Assembly (NCBI GenBank): GCA_950022295.1
Contig: OX465600.1
Span: 235,187,782-235,251,781 of the forward strand
From: Bromus sterilis
Lineage: Eukaryota; Streptophyta; Magnoliopsida; Poales; Poaceae
Reading direction: 5' to 3'
Length of the DNA stretch: 64,000 nt
The notes beneath the pieces were generated by a model. That model did not search any database. It saw only the letters and a list, made by a program, of their open reading frames with translations, and had not been told where the DNA came from. How positions within the stretch are numbered: position 1 is the stretch's first letter; each line of letters opens with the position of its first letter. The position numbers were made by a program, and so were the translations under genes. This document shows, piece after piece, positions 11,728 through 24,000 of this stretch.

Positions 11728-14700
11728 TGTAACACTCTCACTGTCAGATGAACAGTAATCACCATTACTGTTCCCCAGCACTGTTCAAAACTTTTGTTTG
11801 ATCAACTGGTTCAGTTCAAATTCAAATTATCCTTTGATATTGTTGCAAGAAAAGTGAACCATGGGCCTTGATCATCATGGATGAAAACAAAGTCCAAGCC
11901 ATTTGAAATAAAATTCAAACAAACCCTAAAATGCCTTTTGATGAATATTAAAAATAGGGTGACAATAAATCTTTTCCAAAAATCTTGGAACCACTTTTAT
12001 AAAATCCCAAATAATCATTGGACCATGCCAATATGGTTTTGGGTATTTATCATGCCACTGAAAAATTCAAACAATTATTGACAATGGAAAAACAGCACAA
12101 AAAGCCATATTAAAATAAACAACAATATTCAAATGAATTTATTTAATCACCAAACTTTTTGTGGCATTGCTACATGTGGCAATGCAAATAATGGAGCAAG
12201 TTAAAGGTTTTACAAAAATTCTAAAGCTAGCAAAACAAAATAAACAAAAGGCAGTGGCTAACAGAAATTAAAAAAGGTTAAATAAAAGGAAAAGAAGACT
12301 CACGGCCTTGCATAGGGTCAGCCCAGTCAGCCCACCCGCGCAGCCCACCGGCCCACCCCAGGTCGCGATCGTCTCCCTCCCCTGTTCCTGTGTGTGCGTG
12401 GAGGCCATCCCACGGCCGGCCACGCCGTGGGAACGCCGTGGCGCCCATCGGCGGTTAGCTGGGCGGGATAAGTCCCCCGAGGCCACCCCGCGCCTGGTGG
12501 AAACCCTAGCCCCACCCCCAAGAAGATCTCGCTGCCCCTCCCATCTCTGCCTCACTCCTCACGCGAACCCGCTGCCGCCGTCGCCATGGAGCAATGCGTC
12601 GCCGTGGCCACCATGCCCCCCTTCGCCTGAGACCTTGTCCCCTAGGACCGCCGTGGACGTCTTCGTCACCTCCCGCAAACAATCGACCCCGGACGCCCTC
12701 AGGACGACGTCGACTTCATCGTCTTCGACCACGGCAGCCGGCAAGCTCCGACGAATTCCGTCGCCACGAGTCCTCCCCGAGCCCTTTTCCCCTCCATTCT
12801 GGACCCCTGTGAGCTTTTCGCGCCTCCCTGTCCCCTCCGTTCGCTCCCTAGTGCACTACGCCGTCGTCCCCGTCGTTGCCTGCTCCGGCCGCCGCGCGAG
12901 CTCGCCGCGGACAGCATGGTAGTGCACCCCCCGGCGTCCATGTTGGTCCCCAGTAGATGCGCGACGTCGCGGGTGTTTGATTCCACCCTCTCGCGCGCAG
13001 TTTGGTCGCTGGAGCCGGCCGGTTGCTTCGCCGCCGTGGCACGGCTGTCGCCGGCGTGCACAGGCAGCGGCTTGGTGCCACTGACCTGTGGGCCAGCCCG
13101 GTGTTGATTAGCCCCTAACCCATGTTTAACTAAATACCCCCTCCCCTAGTGGTTGACATGTGGGGCCACCCCCCTAATTACCTCTGGATTAATTTTTCTG
13201 TCTAATTTAGCCACTGTGTCAATGACACATGGGCCCCACCTGTACTATAATTAATTAAATGATTTAATTTATTCTGTTAGTATGACATGTGGGCCCCCAC
13301 TGTAATTATGTTTAATTAAAATGTTTAATTAGCATGTGAGGCTGACCAGTGGGTCCCACTGGTCAGGTTGGACTGGTCAAACCCCTGTTCTGGATAATGT
13401 TTATTTATTTAATAAAAAAATTCAGAAAATGTTATAAAATGATTTAAATTTGGAAATTCAATATCTTTTAAACCGTAAGCCAGATTCAAAAACTTTATAC
13501 ATGAAAATTGATCAGAAAAATACAACGAAAAAGAATAATACCCTCACCACACCCCCCTAACACACCGATCATCGACATTCCCCCCTCCGGGCTGTTTGTC
13601 GAAAATTTCCGGTACCGATAAAAATTGCCCGGATCAAAATACTTTGTACACGAAAGTTGTCCGGAATGGTTCAACTAACACGTCTACACCCCCTTTATCT
13701 TTGTCGGATGTCCATGACACCTCCGGCATGAACCCTCCCCCCTCCGGACACCCTGTCCGGTAATCACCCGGAGCCGTAGTTCATCCTCGGATGAATTCCC
13801 TCTCCGAGCAAAGTACATTGCACTACGTTAGAACCCCGTTAACATTGCATACGCCATGCTATTCATTTGTTTCTATATTATTGCTGTGTATTTACTGTTT
13901 CCTCCCCCCCTTAATCTTCGGTAGACCCTGCTGCTACCGCCGACTACACTGCTGCCGGGTACGACTACGTCGTCGACGACCCTACCCCTACCGTCGAGCT
14001 TCCAGGAAAGCAGAGCCATTCTCTTCCCCAGATATCGCCTACCTTTTCTGTACTTTCTTGCACTAGGCATTGTTACTGCTGCTGCTACGATTACAATCCT
14101 ATTCAATTGCATAGCCTGATTTTGTCGCCCCTTGATTTACCTTTCTTATCCTATGCTGCCTATTATAATTATGCATATATTCAGCAGTGAACCCTGCGCA
14201 TTGTTAGCTAGGACTAGATAGCGGGCCGTAATCACTCAAGGGGGTGAACACGAATACTATGTATACAACTGCACAGGTACGGAACAAAGCAGACACCGCC
14301 AAAGGCCCCTATCTGGGTTATGCCTAGTCACCTCAAGTGTGAGCTATCAAGGAGTAATCCTTGTACTCCACTCGAGGCTGACTTTGTCTTGCCGCCATAG
14401 GGTCCTGAACAACGGTTGTCCTTAAAGGTAAGAAAGTCGGGCGACCCAACGGTGTCCGCGAGAGGTATATCGTCGGGAACGGCAGGGAGGGTACGACCGA
14501 CGTTACTGGCGTGCTTGGCCCCTGCTCGTATCTCGCGAGAGTTACCAAACCACGAAAGTCGAGCACTACCAAGAGCACACGCGAGACAAGGTAAGGAGAC
14601 GGTTCACCTTGTTGGTAACCGCAGTGACTTGGTGGGACGACAGGGCAGGCACCGATGTATTGGTGGTCCTGACTGCTGTCGTTGACCGCGGGTCGGTTAA

Positions 14701-15981
14701 GTCGAGGCAACGATAACGGTTGTCACGCAGGTTAATTAAAATGCTAAATGGTTCGGCGGATGACTTGAGAGGCATGTTGGTATGTACGCACTACCTTCAC
14801 GTGGGATAAGGAGTTATGGGCTCCACTGCGTCGTAGTTTGTCCGAAAGCTCTTCAGACGTCAGCAGTACTGCGGCCTGATCGCCGGGAAGTGGTCTTGTC
14901 TTTTTGCTGCAGCAGGTGTGTTTGGATTTGCTTTTGCTTCACCGGCCAGACTCGCACCGTGCAGGAGCGTGCAAGGGTGAGGGACCTAGACCCCTTGGCG
15001 CATAGGATATAGTCCGGCGGATGGCCTCTCTGTTGAGCCTAGGATGGGCTGCGTCGTGTCGGATAGCCTCGGTGGGGCGTTCCCTAACAAGGTTCACGCC
15101 ACCCTGGAGATCCGAGCGTGCAGGCTGAACAGTAGTGCACCCCTGCAGCGAGTTTAATCTATTCGAATAGACGTGTCCACGGTAACAGGACGCTTTATGC
15201 TGAAGCTAGATCTTACCACTAGAAACTATTACTATTAAACTGTATGGTTCCGGGTCTTCTTCCTCGCAGGGAGTCGAGGAGGGGAACTCGGAGGCATTAT
15301 TATTATTAATCATTACAACTTATATTATACAATGTTGCAGCAACTTCTGCTTCATTGTTACTTTATTGCTTTATATGAACTGTTGGCTGATTCTCTTCTC
15401 ATGCTGCAAGACATCGTCAGAAGATGCTAGTCTTCGATAGGCCTAGCTCCTTACCCTTATTCTGATTTCTATCTTGCAGTCCACTATATACAACCTCCCC
15501 TTTCCTTTGATACAAATGCATAATGCTTAGTAGCGGACATAAGACTCGCGGGTATACTAGATACTCACCTGCTTTATTTCCTTTACTGTTTTTCCTGATC
15601 GGCTGCTGCAGTCGACGTTGGAGCCCAGGAGCAGGAGTACCCCGGAGGCGGATACTACTACGTCGAGACCCCCGCTGACCAGGACCAGGAGTAGTTTCGG
15701 AGGCTCCCAGGCAGGAGGCCTTGCCTTTTCGATCTGTATCTCTGATGTTATTTGTGCTAGCCTTCTTAAGGCAAAACTTGACTAACTATGTCTGTACTCA
15801 GATATTATGGCTTGTATAACTTATGTATCCGGGTCCGCGCGACCCCCCTTTATTGTAACATATTGGTTTATCCTTTTGTGTTTAGTGTTGTGCTGTGATA
15901 TTCTCACCGTGGCACCCTAATCTCAGCCGTGTACCCTGCGTGTATGATTACTGTACATGGATTTCTTTTGGGGGCGTCACA
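11728..15981 (+). repeat. 3' LTR of element B (4,254 bp)
   Basis: Runs from tgtaacac to gcgtcaca. The first 570 bp are AT-rich and match element C. A GC-rich block about 12300-13050 then differs strongly from the block at the same place in C. A TATA-like taaataaaag just before it (about 12280) may be the promoter, weakly supported. The remaining part matches both the B 5' LTR remnant and the LTRs of C. The palindrome at 15171-15182 has one changed base (acgtgtccacgg). Confidence 0.9.
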
Positions 15982-16616
15982 AGTTGTATGCACCTATTAT
16001 AGTCCGGAACCGGCTATCCCAGTGGTGACAGCCTGGGACACTAAAGGGGATGGACTATAATTTGAGGATTCCGTGTATCCATGAATTGTTAATGCTTTGT
16101 TCCAGTTCTCCGCTGTAGGAGACCTTAATTTCCCTAAGTTCCTTTTGGCCCCGTTCGTAGCGGGAGGGAAGGACAAAAGATGTTGTGCAAATTTCTTATT
16201 GCAAGCACGTACAACTACCCTGGGATACATGCCTGATGTTTGATATTTGCCTAGATGATCCTTTGTTTTCTGTGAGCCTTGCCCAAGTTAGAATCTGTTG
16301 CATGTTCGTTCTCATCCAAGCAACGCCCAACCATCCATCTCCCTAGCCTACAGTGTTTTCTTTCTGCTGGTTACTAGTTGTTTACTTTCGCTATTTTACT
16401 TTTGCTGTTCCACTACCACTATCACAACTATTATCACCACCACTACTACCACCGTATCACAGTTGCTCCTAATACTTTCGTGCAAGCAAGTGTTTATTTC
16501 AGGTGCGGTTGAATTGAAAACTCAATTGTCAAAGCCTGTACGTATTCTTTGTGTCCCCAAGTGTCGAATCAATAAATTGGGTTATCTTGCCCGCGAAGAC
16601 TATCTCGATCCCCTAC
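15982..16616 (+). mobile_element. Athila-type LTR fragment D (plus strand)
   Basis: This segment aligns by eye with the 3' half of the LTR of element E (about 52040-52643). Shared stretches include gtatgcacctattat, the cggaacc region, ggtgcggttgaattga and cgcgaagactatctcgatccc. Its left end is the insertion site of B and the rest of this LTR must lie left of B. On the right, homology stops about 15 bases before the LTR end, and CACTA coding sequence starts at once. So D is an old LTR remnant that was cut or joined by deletion. It carries a small (acc)n-like stretch about 16410-16455. Confidence 0.75.
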
Positions 16617-19214
16617 AGTTGAGGGTTATCAGATGCCCGTACCGGTATGTGTATACTTCCTCCATTGATTCAAATTGTATATCATCGGGCAGGTAATCAC
16701 CAATTTTAGTACCGGGCGACATCCCCTCGACGTGGACGATATCGTCGCTAAACACCTTCAACGGGGCTAACGATTGTTTCGCCTGTTCGCCGAGCTGGGG
16801 AACGTTTTTCACTTTTTTTACTAATCTCCTTTTGTCATCTGTAGTGGTTCTATTCTTTCGCGCTTCTATCACTGTCTTTTTAAGAATGCGGACATTGTTG
16901 TCATCCAGCGGAGGCGGTGGTAGTCGCATCAGGTTATCCATAGTGCGCTTCACTATCTCCGGATCTAACATCATCTTCTTCGAAGGTGCATTTTTTTCTT
17001 ATTCAAAAATGCATCTACTTCTCCTTTAACGATCTTCTCGTTTTCCTCCACGCTTCTATCGTATGGCCGCGGTTCAAGAGGCTTGATAGATACTGGACCG
17101 TATTGGTGTTTCCTCCCGGCGGCGCTGCATGTACCGCTAGACGTCGGAGCAGCGGCGGTTGTCTTTCTTTGTTCCTTATTACGCGCCGGAGCAGCCGGAG
17201 CGGGGGGAAGCTCTCTTCTGCCCTTGCTGACGCGCCGAAGGAGGCGAAGGAGGAGGCGGAGGAGGCAGGTTGATGGGACGCGCCGGCGCAGGCGAAGGAG
17301 GTGGAGGAGGAGGCGGGTCGATGGGACGCTTCGGCGCAGGCGAAGAAGCAAGCGGACTGATGGGACGCGCCGGCGCAGACGAAGAAGGAGGCGGAGAAGG
17401 AGGCGGTACCTGATGATCACGCGTCGTCCAGTTCGGAATCTTGATTAATTCCTTCTGCCATAGACATGTAGTCTTCAGAGCCTGACTCAGGCGACTGTCC
17501 CCATCACCGGTAGGGTTGTCAAGCTCGAGCTCTTCATATCCCTCAACTATTTCATCGACCATCACAACGGCATAGCCTTGTGGAATCGGACGAGAGTGAA
17601 AAGTTCCTCCGCGAGGAGGTAGAACATTGCCGGTAGCCGCCTTGGGTGTGAGGTGCACGAATTTCGCCAGAACTTGGCAATCTTGAGTCTTCGTGATAGC
17701 ATTCACAGGGTAGCTGGTGGGAGCCGTCAACTCAGGCTGCGCAACAACAAGCTCGGTGGAAGTCACGCTACTTCTCCGCTGAGATGGCGGGGTAGCTTCT
17801 TGGGTAGCTTCGTCAACTCGATGCCTCTCCTCTAGCGCTTTTACTCTTGCATTCAGTTGCTGCATTTCGTTGAGCTCCTTTTTCCTATTCCTTTCCCGGC
17901 TTTTGTAACCGCGTGCGTCGGGAAATCCATACTTCCACGGAACGGAGCCTGCCGTGCCCAGTGTTCATCCTGGGTGCTCCGGATTACCGAGGGCCTCTGT
18001 GAGCTCGTCGTTCTCTCTATCGGGAACGAACGTCCCTTTCGCCGATTTGGCGAAATTTTCCCGAAGCTTTTCTACCTTTGCGTCCAATTTTTTGTTCTTA
18101 CAAGCGCACTTCCCTGTTTAAGGGTCCAATGATCCCCCAGCCCCGAAGAACCAAGTCTTTCCACGTTGTGACCAGAACAATGTCTCTGGTGTGATCCCTC
18201 TTTCAATCAGGTCATGCTCAGCCTTCTCCCACGACGGGATGGCTTTGAGGTAGCCACCTGACCCCGTGCGATGGTGAAACTCCTTCTTTGCAGCATTTAG
18301 CTTGTTTGTCTCTGACATCTTCCTACTCTTCTCCGATTTCTTGTGGGCCACAAATGCGTCCCGGTGATGTTCTATCTTCTCATATTGACGGGTGAATATT
18401 GGAGTCTCATTTTTGTCGACAAACTTTGTTTTCAAGTCATTCTTCCACCTCCTGAATAGTTTTGCCATCTTCTTAAGAGCATGAGCCTTGATCAATGGCT
18501 CTATAACTGGATTTTCTTGATCCTCCTCTGGCGGTAGGATGAAATTTGCCTTCAGCGTGTTCCAAAGTTCATCTTTCTGTCTATCGGTGACAAAATACAC
18601 TTCAGGGTCTTCGCTCTTCGGCTTATTCCATTGGTGGATGCTGATCGGGATAAAGTCCCTAATGAGGACCCCACACTGAGCAGCAAATGCGTCCTTGGTC
18701 CGTCTGGGTTCAATCGGTTCACCATCATTCCTGAACCCGGTGATCGTGAACTTTTCATCCGGGCCCAACCTTTTTTCGGGCCTCGTCTCCTTACCGAACT
18801 TTGGCTCGATCCGGATACGGAGGGCTAGAAAAGAATAAAGAAGAGAGTTAATATATATGTCTACATACCAAAACAATTAATGCATCAATTCAATTAGCTA
18901 GTCTCATCAGCACAGGCTATATATACTAATATATATACCTCGCCGGACTTTGCAACAGCTCCTTCCTCCGTTCGCTCATCGTAGTCGTCATCACGGTCTA
19001 CTTCTTCATCCTCGGAGCCTGCTTCACTCTCTCCTTCCAGACCATCGGTGTCGTTCAGAAACAACAAGGTCACATCACCTTCCTCGATGTCGTCGCCCAT
19101 CGACGGTCCCGGTCCTTCTTGGATGTCATTGCCCACCGACGGTCCTTCTGCTCCTTCGCGGATGATTTCACCCATAACGTCTTCTTCTTCTAAGTTTCTT
19201 CGACCATCGTCCAT
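16617..19214 (-). pseudogene. CACTA transposon gene (Ptta/En/Spm type), 3' end missing
   Basis: Read on the minus strand, the gene starts about 19214 with an acidic N-terminal exon (to about 18939). It continues at about 18824 with a domain of the plant Ptta/En/Spm transposase family: LFRRWKNDLKTKFV, the RHRDAFVAHKKSEKSRK region, and HHRTGSGGYLKAIPSWEK. A likely intron lies between (GT at 18938, AG at 18825), although the two phases do not match as read. A TAA at 18118-18120 and a frameshift near 17960 break the next part. Then come a coiled-coil-like segment (QLNARVKALEERH), a Pro-rich repeat (17180-17410), and the conserved motifs KPLEPRPYDRSVEENEKI and DYLPDD...EEVYTYRYG. In related elements this is followed by a Ulp1-like protease domain, which is absent here because the Athila LTR fragment begins. 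Not functional. Confidence 0.75.
17179..17420 (-). repeat. Proline-rich coding minisatellite in the CACTA gene
   Basis: Three to four imperfect units of about 40-48 bp begin with gatgggacgc plus ggcgcaggcgaag on the plus strand and encode Pro runs separated by PAPxRPI motifs. Such low-complexity linkers are usual in this type of CACTA product. Confidence 0.65.
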
Positions 19215-19309
19215 AGTTTCTGCAAAATATTACAACATATGACACTTAATATACAAACATGAGATAGCTAGCCATGGATTTGGATCGAAAACTTCGCACA
19301 ATGCATCCT

Positions 19310-19620
19310 CTCTCGACCCGCCTCGGCGTTCCTCGACCCTCGACCCCTCGACGACCCTCGAACCCTCTCTATGCGACCCCTCGACCCCTCGACGACTCGA
19401 GACCTCGATCTCTTGATGACCCTCTCGACCCCTTGACGACCCTCGAACCCTCTGCGACCCCTCGACGACTAGACCCACGACCTCTCTCGGTGATGACCCT
19501 GTCGACCCCTCGAACCCTCTGCGACCCCTCGACGACTCGACCCACGACCTCTCTCGGTGATGACCCCGTCGACCCCTCGACGACTCGACCCACGACCTCT
19601 CTCGGTGACCCTCGATCGAC
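19310..19620 (+). repeat. GAC/TCG-rich minisatellite
   Basis: Imperfect tandem units built from cgacccctcgacgac and cacgacctctctcggtga. Two of the larger units (about 66 and 47 bp) lie back to back between about 19500 and 19610. It sits just upstream of the CACTA coding exons in minus orientation, probably in an intron. Open frames on both strands are a product of the short period. Confidence 0.7.
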
Positions 19621-19704
19621 CGTCTATGTACCGACGCGTATAGTTCCCGATCCTCGACCCGCATGGCTATCCTCGACACCCTCTCATTCTCGATTTTCAA
19701 AAAA

Positions 19705-20075
19705 AGAGGCCTCTTATTTTATTTTTTTCTTCCTCATCTTCTTCTCCTTCGTTCATCTTCTTATTTTTCTTTTTCCCTCTCCTTCTTTTTCTTTTTCCTT
19801 CTTTTCATCTTTTCTTATCCAACACTAGAACATTTTAACTTAGTAAAATTAAGACTAATTAAAAAAAAATAAGATGAACAAAAAAATTAGTTCCATTTTC
19901 TTTTTCTCCTCTTTTTTGTCTTCTTCTATCTCTCTTCTCCTCCTCTTCTTATTTTTCTTTTTCCCTCTCCTTTTTCTTTTTCCTTTTTCCTTCCATCTTT
20001 TTTCTTTCTTCCCCCCCCCAACACTAGAACATTTTAACTTAGTAAAATTGAGACTTATAAAACAAAAAAAATTCC
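19705..20075 (+). repeat. Duplicated pyrimidine tract with AT-rich tail
   Basis: A tract of almost pure C/T about 100 bases long followed by aacactagaacattttaact occurs twice in tandem (tails at about 19821 and 20020). The copies differ mainly in tract length. This looks like one tandem duplication of about 200 bp, followed by slippage. Confidence 0.7.
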
Positions 20076-20397
20076 CCCCACTGTTGCAGCCATCCATGGC
20101 ACGCACGCCATTGCCGTGGCCATGGACGTCAGCCGGCGGCGAGGGCGGCAACGGGCAGACGGCCGGAGCGGCGAGGGGCGGCCAACGGCGGCGCACAAGA
20201 TGAGCTCCCCTCTCGGCCATGGCGCGGCGCGGCGACAGGTTAATTAATTTGGGCGCAATGCAAGAGAGGAGAGTGGGGGTGGCGAGACGCTCACAGCGGG
20301 GGTGGCGTCGGCGAGGTCGTCGACGTCGTCGGGGGCGGTGCGGCGGTGCGCGGCGGTGCGGCGCGGCAGGTGGGCAGCCTGACGGCGTCGGTTTCAA
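20060..20397 (-). pseudogene. Possible first exon of the CACTA gene
   Basis: A GC-rich open stretch on the minus strand lies between the pyrimidine tracts and the subterminal repeats, where the 5' exon of a CACTA gene would be. It includes an internal MAERGAHL. No domain is recognised, and part of the openness may be due to GC content. The call rests on position only. Confidence 0.3.
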
Positions 20398-20466
20398 CTC
20401 CGCTGTCGTCGGGGGGAAAATGGCGAGATGAGAACTGAAAAATCCTAAGTGCTAGTTATATACCAA

Positions 20467-20760
20467 GAACATTGTTTCCGGTTGGTGGCACAAACCGGTA
20501 CCAATGCTAACCTTTGGTACCGGTTCGTGTCACCAACCGGTACCAATGCTAACCTTTGGTACCGGTTCGTGTCACCAACCGGTACGAAAGGTCTTTTTCA
20601 GCAGCCCAATTGGCGGGAAAGAGAGACCTATGGTACCGGTTGGTGGCACGAACCGGAACCAAAGGAGACCTTTCGTACCGGTTGGTGGAACGAACCGGAA
20701 CCAAAGATAGCCTTTCGATCCGGTTTGTGCCACCAACCGGGACAAAACTTGCGCTGCCGC
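20467..20760 (+). repeat. CACTA subterminal repeats
   Basis: At least five short palindromic units of about 50 bp each have the form accggttsgtg ... caaccggta, with variants (first near 20475, last near 20745). Arrays like this, with cggttcgtg and caaccgg arms, are typical of the ends of Triticeae CACTA elements, where they bind the element's own regulatory protein. I could not find a clear CACTA/TAGTG terminus with a 3-bp duplication. Confidence 0.7.
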
Positions 20761-20812
20761 GGTGCGGTGGGATGTTTAGTCCCGCCTCGCTAGTCGTGGG
20801 ACAGCCGGAGTG

Positions 20813-20822
20813 GTATATAAGC
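20813..20822 (+). promoter_or_regulatory. TATA-like site in CACTA end sequence
   Basis: gtatataagc on the plus strand, 35 to 50 bases after a tttagtcccgc motif. It points away from the CACTA gene, towards the Afa array. Sequence alone cannot show that it is used. Confidence 0.3.
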
Positions 20823-20936
20823 GCTGATGAGCGTACGACTTCGAGCTCCTTTCAACCGCAGGCTTTCGGGCCTACTCTGTTACTGCTTGCCTGTGGGCCT
20901 TCTAGGTGTGCTGCGGGCCTGGATCCTGGCCCATTA

Positions 20937-21060
20937 GTGGGTTTCTAGTCGTATCCAGGACGTGTCAGCCCAGTAAGTGGCATTATTTTTCTCTAAAAAA
21001 GGACCTTTAGTCCCGGTTGGTGCCTCCAACCGGTTCTATAGGCTTCTCCCACCGTAATTA
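20937..21060 (+). repeat. Left flanking repeat of the Afa array
   Basis: Begins gtgggtttctagtcgtatcc and continues through a pyrimidine-rich stretch to a tttagtcccggttggtg subterminal motif. The same order, in the same orientation, begins at 25313 on the other side of the array, so the array is bracketed by direct repeats. Confidence 0.65.
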
Positions 21061-21077
21061 ACCACTAACTAACCCTT

Positions 21078-24000
21078 TAGACGAAAACACATGTGTTTCA
21101 AAGGCATTTCATTTTTCTAAACTTATTTCAACTCAAGACTTTTTTTGCATCCAACATGCAACATTCAAAGCCACATACTAAAAATTCAACCCTTTTTGAC
21201 TTCATTTGCTATTTTTCATGCATTTAATGATTTATTTTGAGCTAAATGACCCTGTAATTGGAAAGCACTACAACTGAACTCAGAAAAGGTTGAAACTTGG
21301 CATGGTATCATCTTTTGACCCACATAGCATGTGTGCCAAAGTTGAGAGGATTACGGAAAAAACTGGATGCACTTCGTGTACAAACTGGACCATCTCTTTC
21401 AAAGTACGAGGGTTTCAGACGAAAACACATGTGTTTCAAAGGCATTTCATTTTTCTAAACTTATTTCAACTCAAGAATTTTTTTGCATCCAACATGCACA
21501 ATTCAAACCCACATACTAAAATTTCAACCCTTTCTGACATCATTTGCTATTTTTCATGCATGTAATGATTTATTTTGAGCTAAATGGCCCTGTAATTGGA
21601 AAGCAATACAACTGAACTCAGAAAAGGTTGAAACTTGGCATGGTATTGTCATTTGACCCACATAGCATGTGTGCAAAAGTTGAGAGGATTACGGCAAAAA
21701 CTGGATGCACTTCGTGTACAAACTGGACCATCTCTTTCAAAGTACGAGGGTTTCAGACAAAAACACATGTGTTTCAAAGGCATTTCATTTTTCTAAGCTT
21801 ATTTCAACTCAAGACTTTTTTTGCATCCAACATGCAACATTCAAAGACACATACTAAAATTTCAACCATTTCTGACTTCATTTTCTATTTTTCATGCATT
21901 TAATGATTTATTTTGAGCTAAATGACCCTGTAATTGGAAAGCACTACAACTGAACTCAGAAAAGGTTGAAACTTGGCATGGTATCATCATTTGACCCACA
22001 TAGCATGTGTGCAAAAGTTGAGAGGATTACGGCAAAAACTGGATGCACTTTGTGTACAAACTGGACCATCTCTTTCAAAGTACGAGGGTTTCAGACGAAA
22101 ACACATGTGTTTCAAAGGCATTTCATTTTTCTAAACTTATTTCAATTCAAGACTTTTTTTGCATCCAACATGCAGCATTCAAAGCCACATACTAAAATTT
22201 CAACCCTTTCTGACTTCATTTGCTATTTTTCATGCATTTAATGATTTATTTTGAGCTAAATGACCCTGTAATTGGAAAGCACTACAAATGAACTCAGAAA
22301 AGGTTAAAACTTTGCATGGTATCATCATTTGACCCACATAGCATGTGTGCAAAAGTTGAGAGGATTGCGGCAAAAACTGGATGCACTTCGTGTACAAACT
22401 CGACCATCTCTTTCAAAGTACGAGGGTTTCAAACGAAAACACATGTGTTTCAAAGGACTTTCATTTTTCTAAACTTATTTGAAATCAAGAATTTTTTTGC
22501 ATCCAACATGCAGGATTCAAAGCCACATACTAAAATTTCAACCCTTTCTGACTTAATTTGCTATTTTTCATGCATTTAATGATTTATTTTGAGCTAAATG
22601 ACCCTGTAATTGGAAAGCACTACAACTGAACTCAGAAAAGGTTGAAACTTGGCATGGTATAATATTTTGACCCACATAGCATGTGTGCAAAAGTTGAGAG
22701 GATTACGGCAAAAACTGGATGCACTTCGTGTACAAACTGGACCATCTCTTTCAAAGTACGAGGGTTTCGGACAAAAACACATGTGTTTCAAAGGCATTTC
22801 ATTTTTCTAAGCTTATTTCAACTCAAGACTTTTTTTGCATCCAACATGCAACATTCAAAGACACATACTAAAATTTCAACCATTTATGACTTCATTTTCT
22901 ATTTTTCATGCATTTAATGATTTATTTTGAGCTAAATGACCCTGTAATTGGAAAGCACTACAACTGAACTCAGAAAAGGTTGAAACTTGGCATGGTATCA
23001 TCATTTGACCCACATAGCATGTGTGCAAAAGTTGAGAGGATTACGGCAAAAACTGGATGCACTTTGTGTACAAACTGGACCATCTATTTCAAAGTACGAG
23101 GGTTTCAGACGAAAACACATGTGTTTCAAAGGCATTTCATTTTTCTAAACTTATTTCAATTCAAGACTTTTTTTGCGTCCAACATGCAGCATTCAAAGCC
23201 ACATACTAAAATTTCAACCCTTTCTGACTTCATTTGCTATTTTTCATGCATTTAATGATTTATTTTGAGCTAAATGACCCTGTAATTGGAAAGCACTACA
23301 AATGAACTCAGAAAAGGTTAAAACTTTGCATGGTATCATCATTTGACCCACATAGCATGTGTGCAAAAGTTGAGAGGATTACGGCAAAAACTGGATGCAC
23401 TTCGTGTACAAACTCGACCATCTCTTTCAAAGTACGAGGGTTTCAAACGAAAACACATGTGTTTCAAAGGCATTTCATTTTTCTAAACTTATTTGAAATC
23501 AAGAATTTTTTTGCATCCAACATGCAGGATTCAAAGCCACATACTAAAATTTCAACCCTTTCTGACTTAATTTGCTATTTTTCATGCATTTAATGATTTA
23601 TTTTGAGCTAAATGACCCTGTAATTGGAAAGCACTACAACTGAACTCAGAAAAGGTTGAAACTTGGCATGGTATAATATTTTGACCCACATAGCATGTGT
23701 GCAAAAGTTGAGACGATTACGGCAAAAACTGGATGCACTTCGTGTACAAACTGGACCATCTCTTTCAAAGTACGAGGGTTTCAGACGAAAACACATGTGT
23801 TTCAAAGGCATTTCATTTTTCTAAACTTATTTCAACTCAAGACTTTTTTGCATCCAACATGCAGAATTCAAAGCCACACACTAAAATTTCAACCCTTTCT
23901 GACTTCATTTGCTATTTTTCATGCATTTAATGATTTATTTTGAGCTAAATGACCCTCTAATTGGAAAGCACTACAACTGAACTCAGAAAAGGTTGAAACT

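Larger units (their letters stand above)
3672..15981 (+). mobile_element. Tekay/Del-type Gypsy retrotransposon B (plus strand, 5' LTR truncated by A)
   Basis: The order is 5' LTR remnant, PBS (6602), gag, protease, reverse transcriptase, RNase H, integrase with chromodomain-like tail, polypurine tract and complete 3' LTR. Its left LTR is interrupted by element A, and the first 1.3 kb of that LTR must lie left of the window. B inserted into an Athila-type LTR: the sequence right of it (agttgtatgcacc) continues the Athila LTR seen uninterrupted near 52040, so agttg is the expected target duplication. Gag-pol has five disabling lesions, so B is not autonomous. Long LTRs and the C-terminal motif of integrase place it in the Tekay (Del) chromovirus clade. 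Confidence 0.9.

Noticed and set aside
12308..13107. Open frames in the GC-rich part of the 3' LTR of B
   Set aside because: Not conserved as protein in the corresponding GC-rich block of C, and open on both strands.
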